Below are positions 34,871-48,990 of a DNA stretch of 64,000 nt, piece by piece (position 1 is the first letter of the stretch; every line of letters begins with the position of its first letter). The notes under the pieces were generated by a model. That model worked only from the letters and a program-made list of their open reading frames with translations. It had not been told where the DNA came from and did no database searches. A program made the translations under genes and the position numbers. This stretch comes from Diphasiastrum complanatum. Taxonomy: Eukaryota > Streptophyta > Lycopodiopsida > Lycopodiales > Lycopodiaceae. The stretch is from assembly GCA_029204225.1 (NCBI GenBank), contig CM055092.1, positions 72,426,308 to 72,490,307 on the forward strand. The letters run 5' to 3'.

Positions 34871-37800
34871 AAAGACAAACAAAACAGAAAAATGTGTTAA
34901 AGTACTAGAATATGATGGGATATCGTTTTAGCACGCAAGGAGATGAACGAAATTTTCTAGTGAACTTTCCCTTCAAAAAGTAGTTAGGGGCTATAATCTT
35001 CAAGAATGCTAGAGTTTGTTGCTGCTTTAATTAACTCTAGCCATAACTATTTTCTAATTTCTCATCATTTAGCTTTACTTCATAGAGTTCTTTTTTTTTC
35101 CCACTAGCTAGCATTTGTGGCATCTTAAGGTTAATATGTTTAATGCATCTCTAGAAAGTTTTAATTCATTGAATAACGAGTACTTGCATGAGATCTACAT
35201 GTCTTTCTAGCATATTGTCAAAATATTCAATATTTTATTTTTTTTTATAGAAAATCATGCTAGATACAAGTCACTAATATCATGCCCTTGTTGCATTTCA
35301 TAATGTCATACTTTTTATACGATGACATTCATTTTTAGCCTCAAGAAACATGGATACATCAAGAGTCTAGTTGTGTCTTCTCATTGAGGATGGTTTCCAC
35401 CTAGCCGATATAAAACATAAAAAAAGGCAATGATGTAATAAAGGTGAAAATTTGATTCATCAATATTGTAAGAGAGACACAAATTGGCATGTGCAATATG
35501 ATTATTAGTCACTTATTAAATGTTACTTATTGGTTTGTAAAGTGCTTCCCATGATGAACATCGTTGTTCCTATCATACATTGCAATTATTTGTGGCTTTA
35601 TGCTAAAGCTTGTTTTAAGCTTCACCATACTTGCAAGATGCCACCTTCGTGAGGTCTTTTTAGCTCCCATCAACCATTAGCACATACTAAAAAGTCCTCT
35701 TTTTTTGTCGTCTTTATAAGTTCCTTGATTCCAATATGGTTGCATATATCCTTGCCTTAGGGCCCTAGTATTTATAGTTTCTTGTGTTGTTGTGAAGCAC
35801 TTGAGTTGTTGTTGAAGATTTGGTTGGCTCATAAAAGATTGTTTTAGATATCTTCGCTTTGCCCCTTTGGGATACATGATGAGGCCTTTTCGCGGGGACA
35901 TATCATCCCTAGTGGCTCGCTTACAACCCAATGGATTGAACCCAACCTTTAAATTCTGATAATCTGCTCTATTACTTGCTTCAAAAGTTAGGCACTCGCG
36001 CCACATATTTGAGAGTTAGATATTGTACATTTATGTTGTTAGAGACCCTTTGATTGACCTCTACTCATTGAAATGTTTCAAAAATATTGGGATTAAGAGA
36101 TATCCAATAATAGACTAATATTCATCATACAAACAAATATCTCAATTCGGAGCAATGTAGACCTAACATCAATGGAATGCACTAAGGGGCCTACCCTCAT
36201 CTAGTGGTGCTACCTACTTGAGTTCTCAAGCAAGGATCACAATTGGATAAGGATGGGCCCTACCTACAAGCCTTACTGCGCATCAAAGTGAGGCTTGGAT
36301 TTATAATCATTCTTTCAAACCCAAGCCACATGTTGCAACCAATTGCCTCTTTTTGGAATTGGATAAGGAAATGAATGGTACCATTGAATAGAGGCCTGAC
36401 ACATGGTAGAAAAAATAGGGCTTACCTAGGAGCTTCCCTCAACAAGTGCACTTACGTCAAGGATTGAGTACATATGCCACCTATGCATTTATTCTCCCTT
36501 TGTGACAATTGATGATATTGCTATAGAAACATTTAAGAATGAGCCTCCTCCCAGTTACCCCCCTTGTGTTTAAAACCATCTTCAATATAAAGGAAATTGC
36601 TAGTTAGCCCATTGACTAATGACAATGGATGAAAAACATGTGGTTTGTCCCCCATCCTGAGTTGGATAAAAGTGTTCATCTGATAATACATACCCGTGCT
36701 CAAATCCAGCTTACACGTGCAAAGGGACACTATGAGCCTATGAGCTTAACGTTGGCTAGACCATCTATGTAGTTGTCTCTTGAGGTACAATCAAACTATT
36801 GTACATAGTGATATGCAAGAGCAATGTGCTTGGTCATAAGAATAAGAGAAGACATGGGTTTTGAGGCGTCAGTTGCCTTCTTTGCGTTACTAATAAAAAA
36901 CCTTGACATTTACAAGATAGACATTGAATTTAGTTGTCTTTTCAAAATATGTACTAGTGTTAATAAATGTATTAGGACTTCAACGTTAGAGTGAATTTTA
37001 CCATTGTCAAAATAGAACTCAAAATATCAAACATATTTTTGCTTTCCAACATTTGGCCAATGCCCTCTGTTATAGTGCTTTTTTTCTTCTCTTTACAAGT
37101 GTATATAGCAATTGACATCAAAGGAGGAGAAATAATCTATAATGTCAACAAAATTTCCTACAAAGCCATGCTAAGGCTTTGTAAAGTTGCCAAATACCAA
37201 AAATGCAAAAGAACATGCAAAACAAGCCTAAAATCTTTAGTCATTGATAACCATGATTCAAAGGGATCTATTGGAAGGAAAATACATATCATGAAAAAAA
37301 AATTGATTCTTTCTAGAAGTCTAGATAACGAAGAAAATGTTTACTTTTTTCATAACTGCAAGTGAGAACCAATGAGCAAGTGAGAATTTGACTCCTCGGA
37401 ACAATTGCAAGAACATAAATGGCTTTACCAAGTGTAAAGATTTGGGTCCTTCCAACTGTCGAAGCCCTTCCTACAAGTGAGAAGATAGTTTGCTTTGCTT
37501 CTCGGCCCCATTTGTTGCATTACAAGTGAAATATTGACCAAATATTCCCTGGCTCTCATAGGTGATACTCTCCTCCTTGTTGCAAGAGCCTTTTTATGTT
37601 AGATTTCTTTTTTGGTATCAAAGTAATGTGTTTGAACACAATAAGGCTTTGAAAGATAAGATTTGACCACATAGGATTCTATTCTTGGAAGTAGTTCAAT
37701 TGCTTGTTATAAACCAAAGCCATAAAAAGGGTAGCTTTCCAAGATAATCTCAAATCATTTGTAGAAGGTTTCTCACAATCAAGCAATTGCATATGTTCCT

Positions 37801-37900
37801 TGGGTCTATCATGTGTGTCCCCGTGCCTCCATAATTGTTAGGAGCATCACAATTGTTCCAAGCCATGAAATCCCCCCATCCCTCCCTCCCTCCATCTCCC
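34871..37900. other. Long non-coding stretch
   Basis: No gene supported. ORFs 35677-36006, 36533-36730 and 36991-37365 have no motif I recognise. Confidence 0.35.
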
Positions 37901-37904
37901 CCCT

Positions 37905-37931
37905 CCCCCCCCCCCCCCCCCCCCTCCCCCC
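37905..37931. repeat. Poly-C tract in a C/T-rich run
   Basis: Twenty Cs in a row at 37905-37924, then T and six more, after CCTCCCTCCC motifs. The minus strand could form a G-quadruplex. Confidence 0.9.
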
Positions 37932-38125
37932 TTCCCAACACAAAGACACACAAGAATTATGTTTTAGTAGCTTTAAGCTTTCTTTCATAGTGAAACCACT
38001 TTGGTTGTAGATAACATTCTTTTGTTTATAAGCTTTTCCATTCTTAACTTTTTTTGGTGGATTTGATTCAAGGTGATTTCCAAATAGCTTCTCATTGGAT
38101 CAAGTTCTATCATGCCATGCTATAT

Positions 38126-38224
38126 GACACTGATGATCCAATCAACATTATTGCAAACTCTCCATTCAAGATTTTTGGCAAGCTATGGAGAGCTTGCAAG
38201 AATGTTGTTTGGATCATCAGTGTC
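38126..38224. ncRNA. MIRNA-like hairpin candidate
   Basis: Two 40-nt arms (38126-38165 and 38185-38224) pair with only three mismatches around a 19-nt loop. The 5' arm starts GACACTGATGATCCAA; the 3' arm ends TTGGATCATCAGTGTC. Length, loop and mismatch number fit plant microRNA precursors. Little pairing extends outside, which also fits a short inverted repeat. No known microRNA recognised. Transcript strand unknown. Confidence 0.4.
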
Positions 38225-38259
38225 GTATCACTACCTAGGTGCCTTTATGACATGTAGGG

Positions 38260-40479
<2,220 letters not shown>

Positions 40480-40786
40480 GGACTCTACTTTATGCTTATT
40501 TTGCTTGAATTGTACTTTGGTTAATTGTAATCAAGAACCCCTTTTGAAATTATGCCATTTTTTGTATTTTATTCAAAAGCTTCCTTTGCTTCATAAAATT
40601 AGAGGGGCCTTTTCAAAAATCGTGAAGACTTGCTAGACAAGTTTCCTTTGTGCGGTCGAGATGGATACAGTTGATAGGGTTAAGATCCAACAATGTGCAT
40701 TATGGATGATTTGGTAAACCAAGAGGGACCCAATTAACTATAAGAATAGGGAGGAGCACCTTAGCTTCACTCTTCTTCTTTGCCTA

Positions 40787-40791
<5 letters not shown>

Positions 40792-40884
<93 letters not shown>
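40792..40884. repeat. (TC)n microsatellite, about 93 bp
   Basis: A second pure TC tract about 315 bp after the first, in the same orientation. Confidence 0.98.
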
Positions 40885-40885
<1 letters not shown>

Positions 40886-42343
40886 GTGCGACCTAATGCA
40901 GGTAGGGAATTACATGTATTGGGCATACAAAGGCTTGTGGAAGAGTGATACATTGTCAAAGAAGCTTGGAGCAATCATGGGTATTGTTATGGCTATTTGA
41001 CAACATGTTAATGTGCTTTGTTCTCTTATAGCACACATTTGCAAACTATCTATGCATTGTATGTTGTTTGGATTGGTAGGCTAGCATGTGTAATGATGAA
41101 TGTTGATAGACAAGCATTAAAAGCTTTTTTAGAAGTAAAATTGGTGGGTGTTGTAGGGCGATGTCCCAACAAAGAGATGGATGCATTTTGAAGGTATGAT
41201 CTACATCATAAATTGATGTTTTATGTAACGTAGGCCAACGTTGGCATTCCTTGAAGGAATGTGCATTATTGCATTGCTTTTGCATGCAAGATTGCTAGTA
41301 TACAAGCGTATGTAAGTGCACTACTATGTTAGTAGCTGGCTGCCCTACCAAATGCAGTTTTTTGGTTATGATCATGATCATATGTATGAAAAAAAATAGT
41401 GGCGCACCACAAACACAAGTGGCCGCCCTTACTTCCACCATGTTCTCACTATAAATACACTTGTTTTCACATCTATGTGGGTGCTCTAGTGAAGAGGCAG
41501 TTAGGGCCACCCTTCTATCTCTTTATTCTCATCACTTTTTGGCTCTTTAACATATGTAGAAGGGCACACTACCTAAAAGGTGATAAGATGCCACTCTCTA
41601 TGTTGTTTTCAGAAGAGATATATGAATGCATAAACATTTTGCATATGCTATCCAAATTGTGCTGTTATTATATGTCATTCTAGAAACGAAGGTGATTCTT
41701 ACAAATACGTACTTTTAGGATTTGCTAAAATGATACACATAGATGATATATGCTATAGCAAAAGACTTGCTGTAAGAGATAGCCAGTACTATGAAACTCA
41801 AGACGAATGCAATACTTGTGTAGGAATGTTATCTTAATACTAAAGTAGAGTATGGCATGTCTCTTGTTAAATAAATTCCTACCAATGGGAGACATCCAAT
41901 TGTAACCTACCATTATCGTATTGAATCATTAGTATATAAGGTAGGTGTGATACCTACTTGTGGGTAGTTATCAAGAGATCCCTTCACCACGTATACAAGT
42001 ACGAAGCAATGCAAAACTGCATATTGAACACCACTAATGTTTGCTTACATAAACCTATGTTTAGGGCTCTTTACAAGTCAATGTGTTGATGACAAAGTTA
42101 AAATAGCAATGATCGACTTATACAGTGCTTTCTTATTTTGATGGCACCACTTGTGCTTAGTTCTAGAGTTATCGGGCCATCTTTCTTTTACGAGCCCTTT
42201 GAGTGCTTTTAAGCAACTTATCTTTGTACTTATAAGTTGAATATACAGTTTGAGGAGAGCAATTCTATTGTCTTGTCTTGTTGCACTTGACGTTGTGTTG
42301 TGGTGATTGATCCGGTCGGATGTTTAAACTGTGTTTCTTAACT
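40885..42343. other. Non-coding; last part may be an LTR
   Basis: No gene supported. The end, from about 41940, precedes a primer-site motif and may be an LTR, although its edge lacks the usual CA. Confidence 0.35.
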
Positions 42344-42355
42344 TGGTATCAGAGC
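42344..42355 (+). other. tRNA-iMet primer-binding site motif
   Basis: TGGTATCAGAGC, a perfect plant iMet primer motif followed by CTTTGGTGGCTTGAATCACC, which looks like an element leader. No gag ORF follows, so the element is either a coding-poor derivative or decayed. Confidence 0.6.
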
Positions 42356-43524
42356 CTTTGGTGGCTTGAATCACCGGACAAGAACAGAGAGCTGCAAATT
42401 CACGACGGTTTGTTGGCTAGGAAGCATAAAACCGAGTCTGTGGAGATTTGTAGAATAGCTCAAAACTGTAAATATATTCAGAGGCAGGGAATTGTCAGCT
42501 GAATCAGAGGGCAAGCAAAAAGTGAAGCTGAAAAATCTTCTGAAGGGTTGCTTGGCATGTGTGATTGGTTTGAATCCAATTGAACATTGTTTGAAGAGCT
42601 GTTTGGAACAGAACATTGCCTGCTGTAGGGCGACCTCAGCCAGATAGGAGCTGCAAGTGAAAGCTTAGGGAAAGCTTGAGTAAAGCCCAATATATCCTTC
42701 TCTTCAAAGCTGCTAGGGCTTCAAAGAGCAAAATCGTGGATATCTCCTTGTAGGAGGACATTTTTAGAGCTATAAGTTGCTGAGGATGGGCGCCCTGGTA
42801 GTGCGACCCAACAGCCAGGAGGCCGCGACTGGCCATGGAGAAAGTAAACAGCTAGATCGATCCACAGGTAGCAGCCATAGCTTATGAAGAGAGAGGTCAC
42901 ATGGAGAATAGGAGGAGAGGTTGCAAGACCTCGTGCGCGCCCAGTTCAGCTAGCATGTTAGCAGCCCGAAGTGCCTGGTGCATCAAAGGCCCTTGATCAA
43001 TGCGCAGAAGCGTGGAAAGCCATCCGATCTCGAGTCACACAGATCGACGATGGTGATTGCACGGCAGGTGGGTCGTTGGATCTAAATGATCCATTGGATT
43101 GATGTGAAAAAGCCTGAAGGGGTCTGAAGTGCAAAGTGCATTGCAACTTCATTAAAAATCTTCAAACTGGAATAATTGTTGGGTCCCAAGTTTTTGAAGG
43201 GTGAAGTTTCTTCACATTGAAGAAATAGTTCAAAAACCCAAATTGCCCTTATTTTCACCTCCTTTAGCCTATCTTGGCCAAACGAAAGGCTATAGCCTCC
43301 AAACGAAGGGCGTCCTAACTGTACCTACAAGTACGGTACACCAAAATAGAGTGATTGCCACGGAGAAAGTGTTTGGACCATGCCAGAAGTGATTTCACCA
43401 TTCCACTGGGCAAGTAGTTGGGAGTTGGTGACGAGAAGCATTTCGGCAAGTGTAGTGGGTTTCTTTCCTTGCCTAACCTGAATCCAAGATCTAGTCAATC
43501 TAGCATCAAAGAGACAAAGTTAGT
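42356..43524. other. Interior of a coding-poor LTR element
   Basis: Follows the primer site at 42344. GC content rises in 42600-43100, but all frames are short. No gag, protease or pol motif. Confidence 0.35.
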
Positions 43525-44311
43525 TGTCACGCGCAGGTTCGTTCCCATGAGAGCGATAGTATAGTTCAGATTTCAATATGAGTGAAGGATCTAACACTAA
43601 CATCCATTAACACTAAGCATTAATACTACATCCATTAATCCTACTTCCATTAACCCTAAATCCACAACAATGATAGAAACTTACTCTTCTCTCTCTCCCT
43701 TTCTCTCTCACAAAAAGCAAAAGAAATAGCAATCCCAATAATGATCAAATCCAACAATTAGCAAAATCCAAAGAAAGCATGAGAAATGGAGGAGAAGAAA
43801 GGAAGAGCAAAGACATTCATCAATCCATTTCTAAATAGAACCAATCTGCTTTATTGAAATGAGGAAATGAACATGAGGAACAACTCAAGTTGGTCCCTTT
43901 TTATAGTAGAGAGGAGGACCCTGGCCTCTGAATCCTATTGGTCTAGTCTTGCCTCTCTTTTTATTCAAATTTAAAAAAGTGTGGGAACCATCAAAATTGG
44001 AGGGAAACCCAACTTTATTCACTAACTTGACATTTAGGCCCTGCGACATTAAAAGTCCCGCAAAAAGGCCTAAAGTCCTTTTATTAACATTCTAATTAAT
44101 CAAATAACTATGTGATCATTGGGTTGGACTTACACACACAGGGTGCCATATCTCTCTCACTTATTAACTAGGGTTAGGGCGGCCTTGGGTTCCGCAAACC
44201 CTCCAACAGTATCCCCTACCAAAACTAGTGGCGGTCCCACGACACCTACAATGTGCAGTCACTGGGGAGTTTTATTGGCTTCGCGCCAAATCTTAATTAA
44301 ATAATACTACA
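43525..44311 (-). mobile_element. LTR of a minus-strand element, left edge uncertain
   Basis: On the minus strand, GGAGAAGG (a PPT) directly precedes TGTAGTATTATTTAATTAAG at 44311. A TATA box (CTATAAAAAGG, about 43898-43907) follows, and about 45 bp later AATAAA (complement at 43850-43855): the U3-R order of an LTR. Its interior lies to the right, where the 44.67-47.18 kb ORFs run on the same strand. No matching 5' LTR seen. Confidence 0.6.
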
Positions 44312-44668
44312 CCTTCTCCATAAAGTCGAGGTGTGCAGTATTGAGATCCAAATTATGTGGCAGGAAACAACGGTGGGCTCCGGCAATCCACTTGGAAGTT
44401 GTCCATGAGGTGAAGCGGGATTCCCAAGAGCCTCCCATCATAGCCGCACGGAAATACAGTCGACAATCGGTAGCTGATCTTTGATTTGCTCTGAGGCCAT
44501 CGGCTTATTTGGATCAAATGCCAGGGTAGGAAGGCAATCGTCCCATTTGGTTGCCACTGACGCCAACAGAGTTAGATCTTTTGCAAACATTGCCGATTGT
44601 CGCACCGTTGGATTCGGAGAGTGGACATACTCTCTCTAATATGCTTGTAAGGCCCGGTGGAAATCCAC

Positions 44669-45511
44669 TTAAATGTTCCAGCTATAAGGCTGATGGATGA
44701 TTGGCCAATTGGGCGTATGGATGGTGACTTTATCCATAGCCAATCCCAAATCTTTCCATTTTTGTCTTCGCGGCATTGGCACGTAATAAGGATCTACCCG
44801 CAACTGGCGAGGGCTAGCGACATAACTCCTAATTGATTCCAAAGTTTTCTCAAACACCGTGATTCTCCATGTTGGCTGCTCTCCTAGTGCAGGTATTTTG
44901 TTCAATTCTTTGTTGGCCTCGATCTCAAAGGTCTTAAATCTGAGAATCCATCCACCATGCGAGGACTCATGTGGATGCTACTTTAACAAGGTCTGGATCT
45001 GGTCCTCGACGTTGATTGGCCTTCTGAATAAATGGCTTGTCCTTGATGAGGATGGACCCGCTTGTACTACCGGTATAGTTTGCGGTTGATCTGCTAGATC
45101 TGGAGCTCCCCCCTAGTCCATGCTCGAATCAACCCGTGTATCCATTTGTATAGTTTCTTGGCACAAAGGGGAGAATTGCGGCATGACCGGGATGGAGACT
45201 TGTGGTCCGACTACCAACACTTGAGCGACGACTTTTTCATAGGCGTTGATGGTCTCTTTTGCCTTTGCCAACTCGATTGAAGCTGCTCCTTTGAACCTAT
45301 CAAAGCAGCCTTGGAATCTCTGAAGGGCCACTTTGTATGTTTCCACTTTCTTGAACAAATATGCAATCTCCTTCAGTGTGACCGGATGATCGGGTATTGC
45401 ATCACGCTCTAGGGTGGTCGCATCCAATTCACCTTGAAGCCGTGTGCGATCTTGTTCGGCCATTTGTAATTGTCCCTTCAGTAGCTGCACCTGTTGCTTG
45501 GCATCTTGCAC
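44669..45511 (-). pseudogene. Downstream part of the element ORF, with coiled coil
   Basis: 45511-45113 encodes a charged heptad-like stretch (DAKQQVQLLKGQLQMAEQDR onward) typical of a coiled coil. After a stop, the reading continues in frame fragments to 44669 (LGLAMDKVTIHTPNWPII). It lies after the 443-codon ORF with some 330 bases of stop-bearing but still charged reading between them, so it was probably one protein of about 800 codons. No enzyme motif. No known family recognised. Confidence 0.45.
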
Positions 45512-45844
45512 TGCCTTATCTACCTGATCCTATGCGGTTGTCAGGGCATTTTGCAGGGAGCTGATGTAGGTTTCCAAGTGATCAGCTTGTTGTTGGGCCA
45601 ATGTCTTTTCGCTTTCAGCCTTTTCTTCATGTTGCTTGGCTATCTTCACCTCTCGATCCAACTAGACAATTTTCTGGCTGATCAGAGTGTTTTCGGATCC
45701 TAAATCAGAGATCCTCTGTTCCATTTCCTTCTTCTTATCTAGCATAGACTGGATCACTTGCCCAAGGCTTGAAACTAACCCGCGAGCATCACCAGAATCG
45801 ACAGCCATGGAGGTGGCAGCAGCAGGAAACCCTGATGGTATTGT

Positions 45845-47176
45845 TCATGGTAGGCGTGGAATAGGTGCCAAGGTCTCTTCTTCTTCAAGAATATCCTTGT
45901 CTTCAAACCCTTCAGGCACTGTGGCGTCAAACTGCTTTGGTGACTTTACAGCTGTGTCGACCCGAAGTGTGGCTGGGCTACCCTGTGTGGGTGGTTGCTG
46001 ACTGACATCTTTGACACCAACAATAGCTTCATGGATATGCCCGAATCCTCTTTCAGGGGATTGGGGTTCAAAGGGCACTGGGCTCTGGGGCATTTCAAAG
46101 ATATCAGTGGCCCCAAGGGGGTCCGAATCATCGAACATATTCATGAAGAACTGTGCGTTGGGTGAGGTTGCTTTAGTGTGCGGGGGTGAGGCGGCCTGGG
46201 CAGCTGTGATGGAAATGGTAGGCCCAATGGTCACTGACTGTTCTTGTATGGGAGCAGAGGCGAGGAAAGCATCAGAGACGAGGGGAATGGAAAGTTCAGT
46301 GCGAACAACCGTAGGTGGTGGAAGTGCAGCTGATGAGGTATGCCTAGTATGTCGTCGGGATGCGGAAGACGAGTCAGGAATTATGATCTCGCTGCATGGA
46401 CAACGACGACTATGAGAACTTGAGGCCTGATGAGATGACTCGGCCGGTGCTTCTTCGTAAACCGAAAGCACAAAATCCAGGTGGAAGCCATGGATTCTAT
46501 TTTCTAAGTGAGAAGCAGCTAAGAGGGACAATAGAGAGCCATCGACGAATTGCTGCTTTGTATTGGCCTTAATAGCTCGCTTGAGCTCACCAGAAATAGT
46601 CTTGAACCAGTTATAAGTTTCAAGAGGGGCTTTGGCCAACTTTGTGTGGGACTCCACTATCCTGTGAAAGATTTGAGATGTGATGTGGCCTTTCCTGAGG
46701 TTTCCAACCATCAGGAAATGATTCAACAACTGGGCATCGACGTGGATGGAAGGCTCAGTGATGGCTTCCAGAAGATAGCCATCATTAGTCCAATGCAGAT
46801 CATTGGTGAGGTCAATGTATGGCTTGATGGCCTGTTTGGCGTGCTTGTGATTGGGTGAGGCTTGCGTATCGGATGAGATTCCTATAGCTGCAAGTGCGGC
46901 CTCAGAAACGCGCACCTTGTGTGTGGCTCCCTGGAAGATGATATAAAACTTGGATTTCTCTTCCTTCCACATACTGAAGGCAAGAGTGATGAAATCCATA
47001 TTGATGCCTCCCAAAAAGTATCTCTTATGAATACCCATTGCAGTAAGTAGAGGCTCCGCAAGGGTCATCCACTGAGTGACCATGCTTGTGCTAGGAAGAA
47101 TCATGATGTTCGTTGCAGATGGGACATCACGATGGATAGTATAGCGCGGAGACTGGGAAGTATCGGTAGAAGACAT
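45845..47176 (-). CDS. Intact 443-codon ORF of an LTR-type element, function unknown
   Basis: The longest uninterrupted frame outside the duplicated genes. Residues 40-240 look like a folded helical domain (MDFITLAFSMWKEEKSKFY, and HFLMVGNLRKGHITSQIFHR). This loosely recalls the structural, gag-like domains some plant LTR elements carry, including those labelled putative plant transposon protein. Residues 245-440 are low-complexity, Ser/Pro/Thr-rich and acidic at the end. No zinc knuckle, DSG or polymerase motif. It reads on the same strand as the LTR at 43525-44311, so I infer gag-like protein of a non-autonomous element. The start at 47176 is the first Met after upstream stops. Confidence 0.5.
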   Translation of the reverse strand: MSSTDTSQSPRYTIHRDVPSATNIMILPSTSMVTQWMTLAEPLLTAMGIHKRYFLGGINMDFITLAFSMWKEEKSKFYIIFQGATHKVRVSEAALAAIGISSDTQASPNHKHAKQAIKPYIDLTNDLHWTNDGYLLEAITEPSIHVDAQLLNHFLMVGNLRKGHITSQIFHRIVESHTKLAKAPLETYNWFKTISGELKRAIKANTKQQFVDGSLLSLLAASHLENRIHGFHLDFVLSVYEEAPAESSHQASSSHSRRCPCSEIIIPDSSSASRRHTRHTSSAALPPPTVVRTELSIPLVSDAFLASAPIQEQSVTIGPTISITAAQAASPPHTKATSPNAQFFMNMFDDSDPLGATDIFEMPQSPVPFEPQSPERGFGHIHEAIVGVKDVSQQPPTQGSPATLRVDTAVKSPKQFDATVPEGFEDKDILEEEETLAPIPRLP

Positions 47177-47990
47177 GATGATCAGAAAGGAATTATAACT
47201 CGTGAAAGTGTATCAAAAGGCAATGCAGAAAATTTGAAAGGCTTTGGTCGCAAGAAAAATTCGCAAGAGCTTCGCTAGCACAAGTGAGGAATGAATCGAA
47301 TTCAGCCAACTTATAGGTGAATTTGGTGGGTCCATTACACTGAATAGTAGTTGGGCTGATCAGTTCTGAACAAAAATTCGTAGGTAGGTACAGTATTGTA
47401 AAAATAGGCTATAAAAATCTCAGCAAAGATTTCTAGGGATCTGAACCTATCAGGCAAATGTTTTTTTAGGGCTGGCGAAGGATGAACCTTCGCCCAGGAG
47501 GGTCCTTCGTCCAGGTACTGTCATAAATGCTTTTTTTCACAAATTGAACCTATGGACAACCTAATTTTGACATTTTAAGATCATCTAGCAGGTTGGCGAA
47601 GGTTTATAATGACGTTATAATGCTCGGCGAAGGTTTCCAAAATGGCATATCACTGAACATTCGCCTGACTCCAAAATTGAATGTTCTCTTGTCAGAAACC
47701 TTCGCCCACCTCAATTTAGATAAATCAAGGGTGGATGTACAGTCTGAGAGCTCAGCAAAGGTTTCTGACACTGTATTGGCCAAATCTACCCAAAGCAGTG
47801 GTTTTCTAAGTCATTTACCATAAAAATATTGTGCTTCCTTTTCCTTATGCTAATGACTTTCTGACTTTTGCTCATCAATCTCTCCTTATTTTTTTTTTTC
47901 CTCTTTTTTTTTTTTCAACTGTCTTTTTCCAAAAAAAAGTCAGCAAATTAATTACTGAAAACAAAAAATTAAAAACAAATAAAATGATAA
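47177..47990. other. Non-coding with CGAAGG foldbacks
   Basis: Hairpin 47474-47494 (GGCGAAGG/CCTTCGCC, 5-nt loop). A larger nested foldback spans 47626-47706, with outer arms GGCGAAGGTTTC/GAAACCTTCGCC and inner arms GAACATTC/GAATGTTC. The plus ORF 47593-47823 runs through it and is probably chance. Confidence 0.55.
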
Positions 47991-48990
47991 AATATATTGA
48001 GATCAGGCTTGCTGAACTGGCGGAGCAGGCTGCCGAAACTTGCATAATCGGCTGCCATTTACCTGAGTATCAAAACGTTTTCCATCCAAGTGCTCGAGAA
48101 TTACTGTGCCATAGTTCAGGATTTCCTTCACTTTATATGGGCCTTCCCTAGTAAACTTCAACTTACCCTTTGATCAGCTTGGTTTTGTACATCAATGCAA
48201 GATCTCCTGCTTCTAGATCTTTCTTGTGCAATCGCCAATCGTGCCATGCCTTGCAGCGGGCTTTCTCTTTTGCTAAGGCATGAACTGCCATCAATCAGGT
48301 TTCACATAATTTGTGCAATGCTTCATGACGAAGTTGTAAAGACTGATCATCATTTAATCGTTCCATTGCTGCTATGCGTAAAGATGGGATTAAAATTTCA
48401 ATTGACATAACAGCATCTTGACCATAAACTAGTTGAAAAGGTGTTTGATTTGTACTATTTTTGTAAGCGGTTCTGAATGCCCATATTGTTGCATACAGTT
48501 TATGTTCCCAATCAGACCGACTCGCTTCAATTGTATTTGTCATTATGGTGCAGAGAATCTTATTGGAAGATTCAGCTTGGCCATTCCCTCTGGGATAATA
48601 GGGAGTACTAAATCTGTGTATAACAAAAAATCTTCCAGTAAATACTTTATTGTTTGATTAACAAAGTGTGTACCTTGATCACTGACAATTTCGATCGGAC
48701 ATCCAAATCGGATTATAACATTTTCATATAGAAACTTGGCCGTAGATTTCGTATCAGCCACTTTGAAAGCTTTGTCTTCAACCCACTTGGTCATATAATC
48801 AGTTGCGATGATAATGTATCGGGCCTGAGATCCTTGCGCAGTGGGATGAATAGGACCAACATAATCTAGTCCCCATTTTTCAAACGGTGCTTGCGATAAA
48901 ACCGGATGTAAGGATTCATAATTCTGTTGAGTAGGTCGTCGTGCTCGCTTGTATAAACCCTTGCTAATCCATCGTTGGACAGCAGATTCA
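47991..48990 (-). pseudogene. Gypsy integrase, frameshifted
   Basis: Minus-strand reading from 48990: RWISKGLYKRARRPTQQNYE, then EKWGLDYVGPIHPTAQG with the first catalytic Asp, TDYMTKWVEDKAFKV, IVSDQGTHFVNQTI with the second Asp. After a frameshift come EHKLYATIWAFRTAYKN and FQLVYGQDAVM. The C-terminal part (48300-48000) has KARCKAWHDWRLHKKDLEAG and KFTREGPYKVKEI, the GPY/F motif. It lacks RT upstream: coding similarity stops at about 48990. The frameshift between the second Asp and the tail makes it dead. A different family from the chromodomain gypsy. Confidence 0.8.

Noticed and set aside
37813-38010. Pro/Ser-rich ORF
   Set aside because: Comes from the C/T-rich low-complexity tract.
46011-46415. 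Plus-strand 134-codon ORF
   Set aside because: Shadow of the 443-codon minus ORF.
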